From positions 930,001-994,000 of the forward strand of contig JAWZSP010000001.1 in NCBI GenBank assembly GCA_034401135.1: DNA of 64,000 nt, in the 5' to 3' direction. A model generated the notes under the pieces. It was not told the DNA's origin and searched no databases. It was given only the letters and a program-made list of their open reading frames with translations. Shown here piece by piece: positions 31,923 through 41,686 of the stretch. Numbering within the stretch: position 1 is the stretch's first letter; the number at the start of each line of letters is the position of its first letter. Source of the stretch: Volutella citrinella. Lineage: Eukaryota; Ascomycota; Sordariomycetes; Hypocreales; Nectriaceae. The position numbers and the translations under genes were made by a program.

Positions 31923-32813
31923 TTTTATCCTGAAGGCCGACTTTCGAGGTTGACCGGGGTTTGCGTGAGATGGAAAGGGAGTGTTCAGCAGCAGGCGATT
32001 TGCTGGTGGTGAGGGTTAGGTCGAAGACTGGCCGGATACCTTGATTGTGGGAATGAAGGCCTGAATATATATGAAAAGAAGCTATGGAGTATTAGAGATG
32101 TTCAATGGCTTTGTTTTGGAGTCATTGTTCATGCTTGGGTGGACGCTGCGAACACATCCCTAGCGGCTCAGAGTCATTTATCCAAGGTTTGCTGCGACAA
32201 AGAAACCGCCACCGCATTGTGAGTTTGCGGTTCTAAAATGGGCGAACTAGTCTAAGGACAGCATACTGTTAGGACTTCGAACGCATGAAATGGCGATGCG
32301 CTCATTTCTATCTTGGTGTTCAATTATGCCAGTCATAGATGTGAGGGAGATGATGGAGTGCGGCGAGGGTACTGTATCTCTTGTGGCACACTCCCTCGCG
32401 AAGACCTGGCAACGACTCTTGCCCTGGTTTTGGGAGGTTACCTTGAACGGAAATTCGAAAAGCGGGAGACAAGCGAAAACTAATCCGGACATGTTCATGG
32501 CGAATTGGTCATGCAGGCTGGGGTGGAGGTAGAGAATGTGTTTTGTTTGTTGCTGAACTATGTTCACCCACTGGTATTTTATGGCCCGCTCGATTACCAA
32601 CATTTACCATCAGGATACACCCATGGGCGTCGAGACCCCAGATCCCACAGGTGTAAGGTTGTGTGTTGCTTACAGGCCCGAGTCGGATGTGCGTGCCTCT
32701 TGTGGTCGGATGGTGATAGTGAGGTGGAGCAACTGCCACTAGGGGTATATAATGGCAAATTAGACTTCCCATCCACATCAAACCCCCACTACAGTGGTTG
32801 TTCACAACCATCA
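31923..32813. other. Intergenic, no gene seen
   Basis: Promoter side of the cysteine-rich gene and 5' flank of tRNA-Asp. No motif-bearing frame. Confidence 0.45.
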
Positions 32814-32885
32814 TCTTCCGTAGTATAGTGGTCAGTATGCAAGCTTGTCACGCTTGAGACCCGGGTTCAATTCCCGGCGGGAGAG
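32814..32885 (+). tRNA. tRNA-Asp(GTC)
   Basis: Acceptor TCTTCCG pairs with CGGGAGA (one G-U pair). The anticodon stem CAAGC/GCTTG encloses the loop TTGTCAC with anticodon GTC. The T-arm is CCGGG TTCAATT CCCGG and the discriminator is G, as usual for tRNA-Asp. No intron. A TTTTTTGCTTTTTT tract about 25 bases downstream can serve as terminator. Confidence 0.94.
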
Positions 32886-33565
32886 TTGCCAAATGCCATA
32901 GGCATATATTTTTTGCTTTTTTGCGAATTATCGCATTCGCATGTTCTTTCTCAATGGTTAGTATACAACGGGTCTGATCCGTCCCTTCCTACCTTCAACC
33001 TCCACAGCATCATTTTGCCATACACTTTTTTTCTACCTCTCATCATCTCGTCTTGCGAATACCACAGATACTACTATCCTTTGGGAGTGGACCTCCGCCA
33101 TTGTCAGCCTGTTGCATCCATTATTGGTCGCTTTCCCTCCGTCGCCCAATTGCGAGTCTACGTCGCTTCCGCAGGTCGCCTTCACGATGCTACCGACAGA
33201 TAGTACAGAAAGACAGACGCCATCCCTCCATGTGCCAGACCAGTGCTTATCTGGATCCATGCCATCACATCTGCCTGTAACTGCGGCAGGCCCCCGGCGT
33301 CCATGATGCCATAGCACACACACACACACACACAGTTATCCGGACACTGTCTGGAGCCTAGCCCGTAGACTAACTCCATACCACCCCAACTCTGCTTCCC
33401 CGCGGCTAATCCTGGAATCCCTACATCTGCTGGCTGTCGCGACCCTCCTGCGCCCTCGTGCTCCGCGGCAACGTAATTGAAACTCGCTTTGCTGGTGGCG
33501 TCGCCCAGAGGACAGCGGCCGGATCCCACTGAACCACACCCTCCTCCACCTGCCGGCCGGTTGCA
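32886..33565. other. Intergenic, leader of the Zn2Cys6 gene
   Basis: No gene seen. C/T-rich stretches and a short CA repeat precede the start codon of the transcription factor. Confidence 0.45.
33315..33334 (+). repeat. (CA)10 microsatellite
   Basis: Ten uninterrupted CA dinucleotides in the presumed leader of the Zn2Cys6 gene. Confidence 0.95.
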
Positions 33566-35624
33566 ATGCAACACAACGAGCGCCCCTACAGGTCCCACCT
33601 GAGGCCCGCATGTCTGGCATGCCGCCGTCGCAAGTCGCGATGTCAGTCCGACGCCTCCTCTGACATCTGTTTGATGTGTCGCGCCCATGGCACGAGCTGC
33701 GAGTTCCCCCAGAAGGCTTCCGCTGACGCCCAGCGCACCCCCAATTCTGTCCGCCGGAGACGCAACGCACGGGGAGCCCTGGGCCAAGGTGCGGGCCCGC
33801 GGATTCAGCCACGGGAGTCGGCTTCACGGCCGCGGAATAGCACCTCCCCTCAAAGAGCCACTTCATCGTACACTCAAGAAAGTGGACAAGGCATCTTCTC
33901 GAGCGCGACGGCCCAGGAGCCTGATGTTGCTCAAGATGACCGGCCTCTGGCGATGGGCTCTGTTGAAGACCAGCAGCACAACTTGCATGTCATTGGCCCA
34001 GCAGTCACTTCTGACAACCAGGTCCTGTCCGACTACCTGTCAGCAATGCCGGGAGCTACTCGCGGACTGAGAATGGTGGTGCCGATGCCAGCAAGCCGAT
34101 CCCAACCTGTCTTGTTCACCATGGTACAGAAGCGGCCGTTTGGACTCGCTGTGAACCGCAACCGTTCGGAGGAGAGGCTAGAAATCATCGAAAAGCTCCT
34201 AGAGCCGTTCCTGAGCGAGGTTATAGATCTGTATGCGCCCTTGGACCAGTCGCTTGCTCTTGGAACACCGCTGACCACTTGAATAGCTACTTCAGGAAGG
34301 TGAATAGCAGCTTTCCGATATTGGACGAGGCCTCGTTCAGACGCCAGTACCGCGACAACAAGGAAAGAATCTCCCCTGCCCTGTTGTCTTGTCTCTATGC
34401 CCACGCTATCAACTGCTGGCAAACCTCGGCAAAGTTGTCCAAGCATCGATGCCCCGACAGCCGTTACATATGGAACATTGCAATTGAGTTGTCATATGTA
34501 GAGTTGCACACAACGCCCGGAATGTCAATCATTGAGGCCATTCTCTTGAATGTGGGTGGAAGGCCAACGACCTCGCTTATTGGCAACGGCGCTTTGCTGG
34601 GCTCTGCCATTGCCGTTGCCCACTCTCTCGGCCTCAATCACAATCCTCTGCCCTGGGAAATGCCAGAGCCAGAAAAAGTGTTGCGGATGAAAATCTGGTG
34701 GGCTTTGATTATTCACGACAAGTGGTAGGTGCCAACAGGTTACTCTGCCGTGGACCGTTTACTCACTCTCCCTATAGGACAAGTCTTGCCTACGGAACAC
34801 CCCCTCAGCTGTCCAGAGCCCAGTCAAATGTTCCGCGTCCCTCGGTGGAGTACTTATGTGAAGGCGACTCAAGTCCGGATAAGAAGCAGAAAGCATCGCT
34901 CTACGTTGCGTTAGCCGACCTCACTGACATCTTAGACTTGCATCTCCAGTACATGTACAGATTCGACAAGGAACAGCTCCGGAGCACCACGCACCTGGAC
35001 TTAGCTATGAATCACTGGATAGAGTCTCTTCAAGACGATGTCCGCCGCATCATCATCCGGGGCACCAACATCGACATTCCGGGAGCGCCGAACCTGCGAC
35101 TCTCGTATCTCACCGTGCGCCTACTACTACAGCGATTCGAGCTCGAGGCAGACAAGCAAATATACGACGCCGACGACAGCCAGCTGCTGAACCGCTACGT
35201 GCAGGGCCGGCAGACGGCGGAAAAGATTCTGGATCTGATTCGGGAGCTGCAGCCCGAGCAGCTGACCGACTTTTGGCTGCCGACCAGCGCCTTTGCCTTT
35301 GGCGCGACCGTGAGCTTCCTCCTGCGGTGCGCGCTCGAGACGGAGAACTCGCCCGCCGGGCTGGCGCAGAGCAGCTCGCTCAAGACGGCATCCGACCTCA
35401 TTGCGACGCTGCGGTCGCTCAAGGAACACCACGCGTGGGACCTAGGCGACATCTGTCTGGCGCAGAACGCCGAGATGGTGGACAAGGTTCTCGCCATGGC
35501 TGCGCCCGTCGACGAACCAGGGGAGGAGGGAGGGATGGACTTGGGCGAATTCGTCATGCCCGACACCTCCTTCATCGACCAATTCTTCCCCAGCCTGTGG
35601 GATCCTCTGCAGAATGCATGGTAG
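33566..35624 (+). CDS. Zn2Cys6 fungal transcription factor with Fungal_trans domain
   Basis: Exons 33566-34230, 34287-34724 and 34778-35624 give 649 residues. Both introns are short (56 and 53 nt) with GTATGC and GTAGGT donors. The zinc cluster lies at Cys16, 19, 26, 35, 38 and 45 (CX2CX6CX8CX2CX6C) with basic RRRKSRC between. A serine/proline-rich linker follows. The middle homology region starts at VIDLYFRKVNSSFPILDE, which is made continuous only by removing intron 1. It includes RMKIWWALIIHDKWTSLAYGTPPQL, made continuous by removing intron 2. This is the usual nuclear gene regulator architecture; the YFRKVNSSFPILDE style recalls the Dal81/TamA-type nitrogen regulators, though weakly. It lies about 220 bp upstream of, and points towards, the dialkylglycine decarboxylase gene, which it may regulate. 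That link is inference. Confidence 0.88.
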
Positions 35625-35718
35625 CGTATGTGGAGTCAGCCGCACAGTGTTGACCGACGCCGCGGAAAACTATGCCACCGGCAAACCTGCTTCTCTCTTG
35701 ATGGAGGGAAAAGGCAGG

Positions 35719-35724
35719 TATAAA
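35719..35724 (+). promoter_or_regulatory. TATA-like box before the dialkylglycine decarboxylase gene
   Basis: TATAAA inside GGTATAAATGG, about 120 bp upstream of the ATG at 35844 and within the short gap to the regulator gene. Position fits a core promoter. Confidence 0.45.
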
Positions 35725-35843
35725 TGGGCTGATTGAAGTATCTGGACGTGATGGAGATTTGTTCTCTATTGTATCTTTTGCTACAATTTTCGTCCGTTGT
35801 TGACATAGTTGTGGTGCTGGGACATATATCGACTTCTTTCGAC

Positions 35844-37250
35844 ATGGCTCCCGGGGCAATCATCGATGAACCACAGGCCACAACCGTGGACGTCTCCAAA
35901 AGCACCGCCCCTACCCTCTATGAGGGAATCAGTCAGGAAGAATACGAGACCAAGGCTCAAAAGTACCTTCTCAACTATGGCACCAAGTTTCACCGAGATG
36001 TGATCACTGGATCGCGAGGTCTCTACGTCTACACTGCCTCTGGCCACAAGGTCCTAGACTGGACGTCTGGCCAAATGTCATGCCTGCTAGGGCATGGTCA
36101 CGATGAGGTCGTCAAGGTCATTGCCGATCATGCCCGAGATCTAGACCATCTCTTTTCCGGGATGGTTGCTCCGCCAGTCATCTCACTCGGCGAGCGTCTC
36201 TGCGAGGCTCTGCCCTCCGGTCTCGATAAGGCATTTTTCTTGTCCACTGGCGGAGAGAGCAACGAGGCTGCTATAAAAATGGCCAAGATTTACACTGGAA
36301 AGTTTGAGATTGTCGGCCTGGGGGCGTCATGGCATGGCGTCACCGCACAGGCACTCGGCGCCCAGTACCACTTCGGCCGAAAGGGCCAAGGCCCTCTGAT
36401 GCCGGGGATGCTCATGCTTCCTGGCCCCAACGCTTACCGATCGGTGTTCCGTAACCCTGACGGGTCTTATGACTGGGAGGCCGAGATGAAGTATGGCTGG
36501 AGGATGATTGACATGCAGTCTTGTGGCTCATTGGCCGCGTGTATCGTCGAGTGTATCCAGAGCTCAGGGGGTATGCATGTGCTTCCGCCGGGCTATCTCA
36601 AGGCGCTGAAGAAGCACTGCGAGGCCCGAGGCATGCTGCTTATAGTCGATGAGGCTCAGACGGGTGTCGGTCGCTGCGGCGACTTCATGGCGATCAATCA
36701 CGAGGACGTCGTCCCTGATATCCTCACCCTCTCCAAGACGCTCGGCAATGGAATACCCCTGAGCGCGGTCATCACGAGCGAGAAGATTGAGAAAGTCTGC
36801 ATCGAACGGGACTACTGCTTCTACACGACCCACGTCAACGATCCCCTACCGGCAGCAGTCGGCGACAAAGTCCTCGAGATTGTGATGCGCGACAACCTGG
36901 TCGCCCACTCCCGCCGCGTCGGCGAGGTCCTCCACAGCGGCCTCCACCAGCTCAAGGCGCGCTACGGGTGCATTGGCGACGTGCGAGGGAGGGGCCTCAT
37001 GGCGGGCATAGAGATTGTGGCGGACCACGAGACCAAGGAGCCGGCGTTGGAGCTCGCGAAGCGGATCGGCGACCGGGCCTACGAGCTCGGCGTCTGGGCC
37101 AATCTGAGCAGCCACCCCAGCTTCGGTGGTGCCTTTAGGATCGCGCCGCCGATTACCATCACGGAGGAGCAGCTGAAGGAGGGCCTACAGATGCTGGAGC
37201 AGGCCTTCAAGGAGACGCGGGGCAGTATGCCGTTGTACACAGAGGACTGA
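35844..37250 (+). CDS. Class III PLP aminotransferase, 2,2-dialkylglycine decarboxylase-like
   Basis: A single exon of 468 residues starting MAPGAIIDEPQ. The frame is open further upstream, but this ATG gives the family length. The PLP lysine is Lys298 in TLSKTLGNG. The preceding DEAQTGVGRCGDF block holds the cofactor-ring Asp. The segments SCGSLAACIVECIQSSGGMHVLP and FYTTHVNDPLPAAVG, and the C-terminal FRIAPPITITEEQ, closely resemble bacterial 2,2-dialkylglycine decarboxylase (DgdA). They are less like ornithine or GABA transaminases. DgdA decarboxylates alpha,alpha-dialkyl amino acids such as 2-aminoisobutyrate (Aib) and isovaline, and then transaminates pyruvate. Aib and isovaline are building blocks of fungal peptaibols. 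The upstream co-oriented Zn2Cys6 gene could be its regulator. Cytosolic location is assumed, as no targeting signal is seen. Exact substrate unproven. Confidence 0.82.
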   Translation: MAPGAIIDEPQATTVDVSKSTAPTLYEGISQEEYETKAQKYLLNYGTKFHRDVITGSRGLYVYTASGHKVLDWTSGQMSCLLGHGHDEVVKVIADHARDLDHLFSGMVAPPVISLGERLCEALPSGLDKAFFLSTGGESNEAAIKMAKIYTGKFEIVGLGASWHGVTAQALGAQYHFGRKGQGPLMPGMLMLPGPNAYRSVFRNPDGSYDWEAEMKYGWRMIDMQSCGSLAACIVECIQSSGGMHVLPPGYLKALKKHCEARGMLLIVDEAQTGVGRCGDFMAINHEDVVPDILTLSKTLGNGIPLSAVITSEKIEKVCIERDYCFYTTHVNDPLPAAVGDKVLEIVMRDNLVAHSRRVGEVLHSGLHQLKARYGCIGDVRGRGLMAGIEIVADHETKEPALELAKRIGDRAYELGVWANLSSHPSFGGAFRIAPPITITEEQLKEGLQMLEQAFKETRGSMPLYTED

Positions 37251-37362
37251 GATGCGAACAGTGCTGTGTTTTGTGAGTAGCATGAGCAACAAAGGAGAAC
37301 GCTCGCTTAGCGCAAAGAAATTAATGACAGTGGTATCGAATAAAGAAGACTGCGCAAGGCTC

Positions 37363-38742
37363 TCAGCCCGTCAATCGCCTCCCGAATGCAGTTATCCGGC
37401 TTTCCCACTTGCTTCTGAAGGTGAAAACCCGGAGGAAGAAGTCATCCTCACCGTCACGCTTCCCGACCCTGACCCTATCCTTCTCCTCAACCCTAGCCTT
37501 GTCCTTCTCCTCAACCCTGACCTTGTCCTTCATTACCCCTTCCTGTACCTCGAAAAGCTGATTCCAGCCCTCAATCGAGTCGTCCTCCTCGTCCAGCTCG
37601 AACATGGGCACCGGCCTCTGGCGGCTGGACCGCACAGGCATCTCGTCAATGTCCCCCGCAGCATAGAGCTCGAGACACCGCCCGCACGGCTCATCGATGC
37701 GCTTCATGCAGTAGCAGAACCGGCACTTGGTCTGCAGCCGGTACTGGAGGCGGGCAGGGTTGTCGCGCGCGCGGCGGTACATCTTCTCGAGGCACCCCTG
37801 GCAGCGCATCTTGTAAGCCGTCTCCGTCTTCTTCTTCGCCGGGTCAACCTGCATCTGTGTGAACTTTGCCTCGGGCCGGACCCGGAAGCAGAGGTAGCAC
37901 GGCCACTGCTCATCATCGCGATGGGAACCCTTTTGTTGAGACCACTGGCTGAAGGTGAAGCGGTAGAGCTTGTGTACAGGAAGCCACTCGGTCGCCTCGA
38001 CGCGGTCGTTGAGGTCACGGCAAGTCGTGCCGAGGTCGATGGCGTCTGGGTATGAGAGGAGTGAAACGATCTTCCTGAGTAGATGCGTCGGAAGAGCCAC
38101 GAGGGCACTTTTCTGAACAGGTCGAGGCGGCGAGCAGAGGGACCGGAGGCGAGCAGCCTCCTCCTTTGAAGTCGAGGGCTGGATGGCCTTGCCCCGGCAC
38201 TTGGCGGACAGAGTCTTGGCCTGGCCACAGTTGTGGCAGCAGTAGTAGGAAATCTTGCCGTTCGACCTCGCCTGGAGATGTGGGTAGATCCTCTCCCTCG
38301 CGCCACACTCCAGACATCGTCGGTTCTTGGCCATCTCGCGCTTCTTCGGGTCGGCGACTTTGCTCTTGCGAGACCACAGATAGTCCTTGGGACAGAACTT
38401 GTGCTTGGGCATGAACCGGTGGCAGCTGTGGCAGGGCACGAGACCTAGACTCCGCATGCGGCCGGAGAGCTCTCGCTCGTATAGAAACTCCCTTGAGTCC
38501 CAGGGTTCGAGCTCCCGCGGGACGATGAGTTGGTGGAGGCGCCGGCTCGTCGAGGATAGCTTCAACACGCTGTGGTAGTCAAGGTGTGAGGCAACCTGTA
38601 GCTGGATCTCCACCGGTAGGCCCTGAAAGGGGAACAGTTGTACTTGGATTTCCATTGTTGCTTGGGAATCATGTGGTTTCGTGCCAAAGTTTGGGCGGAT
38701 GTGTGGTAGAGGCAATGGCGATGGTTGTGAATTGCTCGACAT
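37363..38742 (-). CDS. Double F-box protein with cysteine-rich zinc-like spacers
   Basis: An intronless frame of 459 residues. A first F-box lies at about residues 38-78 (FQGLPVEIQLQVASHLDYHSVLKLSSTSRRLHQLI). It is followed by cysteine pairs at C104/C107, C143/C146 and C168/C169/C172. A second F-box lies at about 214-250 (LVALPTHLLRKIVSLLSYPDAIDLGTTCRDLNDRV). It is again followed by cysteine pairs (CYLC, CQGC, CRFCYC, CGRC). The two halves look like an internal duplication of an F-box plus zinc-ribbon unit. F-box proteins link targets to Skp1-Cul1 ubiquitin ligases; target unknown. A C-terminal E/K/V-rich repeat (KVRVEEKDKARVEEKDRVRV) precedes the end. An internal ATG at residue 30 (38655) is an alternative start just before the first F-box. 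The stop lies 112 bp from the stop of the dialkylglycine decarboxylase gene (convergent). Confidence 0.78.
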   Translation of the reverse strand: MSSNSQPSPLPLPHIRPNFGTKPHDSQATMEIQVQLFPFQGLPVEIQLQVASHLDYHSVLKLSSTSRRLHQLIVPRELEPWDSREFLYERELSGRMRSLGLVPCHSCHRFMPKHKFCPKDYLWSRKSKVADPKKREMAKNRRCLECGARERIYPHLQARSNGKISYYCCHNCGQAKTLSAKCRGKAIQPSTSKEEAARLRSLCSPPRPVQKSALVALPTHLLRKIVSLLSYPDAIDLGTTCRDLNDRVEATEWLPVHKLYRFTFSQWSQQKGSHRDDEQWPCYLCFRVRPEAKFTQMQVDPAKKKTETAYKMRCQGCLEKMYRRARDNPARLQYRLQTKCRFCYCMKRIDEPCGRCLELYAAGDIDEMPVRSSRQRPVPMFELDEEDDSIEGWNQLFEVQEGVMKDKVRVEEKDKARVEEKDRVRVGKRDGEDDFFLRVFTFRSKWESRITAFGRRLTG

Positions 38743-39385
38743 ATCGACGATGTGGTTTCATAGCGGATGCTGATTGATTGATTTGAAGGATTCGATACGA
38801 AGCCACGGCGAGTTGCCTAGAAACACTGACATTTGAATGACTCGTACTGGTCTTGTTCTCTGTTTGATATTTTTGTGCATGACCATGGCATGAGGTGGCG
38901 GGATGACTCAATCGGCGATGCGGCTGACGGCGAGCTGCACCCTCCCAAAGTTCCCCAGACGTGGACCCTGGCGACGCCTCTTTAGGCAGAAAGGGCGCCA
39001 ACATGTAGGCCATCCTGCGTGCTTGTAGCATGTTGGATACATAACTCTTCTCTCGGAAGCGATTTCGGTGAAGTTGATAGCGGTAGTATTGATGGGTTAA
39101 GATGGTCGAGGGTAGGATGGTCAAGAGTTAGGATGGTCTGCAGTTTTCACCTCACAATCTGCTGGCGAAGGCCTCACCTCTCCATGTTCTGTATTCACAA
39201 TTTCGTAGCTTCATGTTGTTTCCTCAACAGCTGTATTCATCTCGGGGAGCAAATGGGTTGATTCGTGCCTAGTCCGTCCTACTCCTAAGGGAGCCATATC
39301 CTGTCCTGCTCCGCATCCCTCCCTAACCTAACGCCAGACAATAGCAACCAACAAAGCAAAAATAACTCGTCCCTTGTCCTATCCC
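38743..39385. other. Intergenic, no gene seen
   Basis: Promoter side of the double-F-box gene and 3' flank of the next minus-strand gene. No motif-bearing frame. Confidence 0.4.
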
Positions 39386-40744
39386 TCAAAATGGGGAGGC
39401 AGGAAATTGCCCGGTCGACGCCGGAGGCTCTGGTGCAGGAGACCAAAAGGGATCAACATGCGCGTCTTCCATCCGCGCATCGGCCGTCATCGTGACCTCG
39501 TCTCCGATCTGCAACCGAGAATATCCAGACTCGGAGCACTGGGGGAGGGGGGTTTGTATGGGGACCCAATGCTCCTCGCCCGAGTCCTCAGGCAGGTCCT
39601 GGCTCGACTCCTCGCGAAGTTCTGGGGAACTCTGGTAGTCGTAATAGGTGAGTTCGTTCGACTCCTCAGGAGAGTCCCAGTTGTCCTGGTTATTTTGGAG
39701 TGCTTGTCCGCTCGCCTCCTGAGCAAAGCCAAAGTGCGAATAGTCCGTTTGCTGCGGCTGAGCGAAACCAGGCCAGTATCCTTGGCCGTCACCACTTGGG
39801 AGAGGCATGCCTGTGTTGTATCCAGCAACCCCATCCATGTTGAGGCCTTGCTTGGAAGTATTCGTGGGACTAAAGAGCCCAGTTCCCTGAGTCGTATCTC
39901 GATGAAAACCCAACGCTGGAAGGAGATGTCGTGTGTTTGTCGGTTCTTGTTGGTTCAACGCTGTGTGGTTCGAAGTATAGTACTGTGCTTGCTCAGCAGA
40001 AGGATAGAAAAGACCACCCGGAGGGCCACCCTGGTACTGCTGGGGTCCGGGGAAGAAGCCAGGCATGGTTGGCGGCTGTGCTGGCTCTCGACAGTTCATG
40101 CAGCCTCCGTGCCTCATCCCAGGAGGAACCGGCGGCCAGAAGAGCTCTTGATCGGACATCGCTTTGCCGCACTTTGGGTTCATGCATCGTCCTTCCAGAA
40201 GCAGCACTTGTCCCATCTTCGCCTCAAAGTCGGCCTGGATCCGTCGACAGTCAGTCCTGCGGACTTGGCGGACGACTTTCTTATCTGCGAGGTCCTGGAC
40301 GTGCGCGTCGTGGCCCTGGGCGCAAGTGGTGCACTTGTACTGTTGCCCCAGGCGTTCAGAGTAGGACATCAACTTCTCACAACTGCTGCAAAGCCCGTAG
40401 GCCGCTTCCACAAACGCTCCGTACGTGGTGGTTGAGATTCTGCGCATGCAAAGGGTGCAGAGATAGCCCCTCGATCTTGCTTGGCTGGGATGAATGCCGC
40501 AGTGGACGCATCTTTCGGGTCTGAAGATATCATGAGCTGGTGATTCGAATTCATCGTCGTATTCATCGTCGTATTCATCGTCGTATTCATCGTCGTATTC
40601 ATCGTCGTATTCATCGTCGTATTCATCGTCGTATTCATCGTCGTATTCATCGTCGTCGGGGTTTCTTCTCTGACTTGTGGACGGTGTTGAAGGTTCAGGT
40701 CGAGACGGAGGAGTCTGAGGCGGCATGTTTGGTGTGCGAAACAT
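39386..40744 (-). CDS. Zinc-ribbon-like protein with EYDD repeat, unknown function
   Basis: A 452-residue intronless frame. Residues about 30-66 are nine copies of the four-residue repeat DDEY (the last is DDEF). Next comes a cysteine-rich region with CVHCG, CTLCMRR, CSSCEK, CTTC and CMNPKC...CMNC pairs (about 80-240), likely several zinc-binding ribbons. The C-terminal half is long, disordered, and rich in Gln, Pro and Gly. I do not recognise a named family. Zinc ribbons with an acidic tract and a glutamine-rich tail suggest a nuclear or protein-interaction role, which is inference only. The ATG at 40744 gives MFRTPNMPPQ; a second ATG at residue 7 is possible. The in-frame 12-bp minisatellite should make protein length variable between strains. 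Confidence 0.68.
   Translation of the reverse strand: MFRTPNMPPQTPPSRPEPSTPSTSQRRNPDDDEYDDEYDDEYDDEYDDEYDDEYDDEYDDEYDDEFESPAHDIFRPERCVHCGIHPSQARSRGYLCTLCMRRISTTTYGAFVEAAYGLCSSCEKLMSYSERLGQQYKCTTCAQGHDAHVQDLADKKVVRQVRRTDCRRIQADFEAKMGQVLLLEGRCMNPKCGKAMSDQELFWPPVPPGMRHGGCMNCREPAQPPTMPGFFPGPQQYQGGPPGGLFYPSAEQAQYYTSNHTALNQQEPTNTRHLLPALGFHRDTTQGTGLFSPTNTSKQGLNMDGVAGYNTGMPLPSGDGQGYWPGFAQPQQTDYSHFGFAQEASGQALQNNQDNWDSPEESNELTYYDYQSSPELREESSQDLPEDSGEEHWVPIQTPLPQCSESGYSRLQIGDEVTMTADARMEDAHVDPFWSPAPEPPASTGQFPASPF
40549..40656 (-). repeat. 12-bp minisatellite, 9 perfect copies, in coding sequence
   Basis: ATTCATCGTCGT on the plus strand repeats nine times without error over 108 bp. In the minus-strand frame it encodes the DDEY repeat. 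The unit is a multiple of three, so copy-number change keeps the frame. Confidence 0.97.
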
Positions 40745-41380
40745 GGCAAAGAGGCAAGTATGCAGCTTCGAAAGTAACGAACTGTGTGTTGGGTAAGCAG
40801 AGTTGAATGTAAAGATCGTCTACTTCCTCGAGAGGTGGTGGAGAGGATGAAGGGCTGCCTACTTTATACAGGTGCAAGGAGAGCATGAAGGGGTCAAGTG
40901 AGGTGAAGAACAAATGGAATTCATGTTCGAGTCGTTGAGTTGTTTGCGAGTGCTAAGTCGCCTTCCGAAGCCACACGCATGCTGCCAATATGCTGTCCCT
41001 AAAACCGTCCGTCCGTCCAGTTTGCTTGCTGTCCCTATGAACGCCGACAACGCCCGAGGGGAGGTACCATGAAGCCCTCCCAAATCAAAACCAAATGCTA
41101 CGAGCCGACCTCTCGTAACTGAAACTGCTAACCATTCCGCCAACGCCTAGTCATGACGACTATCTCGAAGCAACCTCATAGCCATTGATATCCATCCACC
41201 TTATCGTTTGATCATTCGCAGTAAATCCATCCTCCCAACGCCGTCATGATGCCGCAAATTCTGTTCTCAATGGCCAGCATTGGGCTGTTTTCCTTGTCGT
41301 GTTTTTCCTGTTTCGTACGCAGTTCGTAGAATTATGTGCGTGACTTGTTCGTCTGTACTTTGAAATGTTTCACCACTTAA
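40745..41380. other. Intergenic, no gene seen
   Basis: Flanks the EYDD-repeat gene. A minus-strand frame of 94 codons near 40859-41143 has no recognisable features. Confidence 0.4.
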
Positions 41381-41578
41381 TCAGAACGGGCTCGGCTGTC
41401 GCGAGTTGATGCTGCGGTGAACAGACACCCGCTTGACAAGCCCTGAGATGGCCACTCCAAGGACCATGAGGGCTTCGACACCGAGGAGGCCGATCCAGAC
41501 GGCGTTTAGGATCTGATGTTCATCGTACCCGTCGATGAGGCCGTCGATGAGGGACGTTGAAAACACTTTGACCCACAT
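41381..41578 (-). CDS. Possible small single-pass membrane protein
   Basis: A frame from the ATG at 41578 gives 65 residues. One strong hydrophobic helix (ILNAVWIGLLGVEALMVLGVAISGLV, about residues 23-48) is followed by a basic tail (KRVSVHRSINSR), in the manner of a tail-out single-pass protein. The frame is open further upstream to 41686, which would add a weaker N-terminal stretch. I do not recognise it and have no neighbour evidence. It could also be the last exon of a longer spliced gene. Low confidence. Confidence 0.3.
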   Translation of the reverse strand: MWVKVFSTSLIDGLIDGYDEHQILNAVWIGLLGVEALMVLGVAISGLVKRVSVHRSINSRQPSPF

Positions 41579-41686
41579 GTTGATGGCTGCGGGAGGCTGC
41601 AGGGAGGCGTAGAACAGGCGGGCACAGCAGGAAAGACTTGAATTAACTTGATGAACTCGGGTCAAGGCGCATGGGAGTGTAGACAC

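Noticed and set aside
38500..38525. GGGTTCGAGCTCCCG considered as a tRNA T-arm
   Set aside because: No acceptor, D or anticodon stems fit around it; it lies in the coding sequence of the double-F-box gene.
40549..40656. Regular repeats considered as a CRISPR array
   Set aside because: Units are 12 bp, perfectly contiguous, without spacers, and code for DDEY; it is a minisatellite in a eukaryotic gene.
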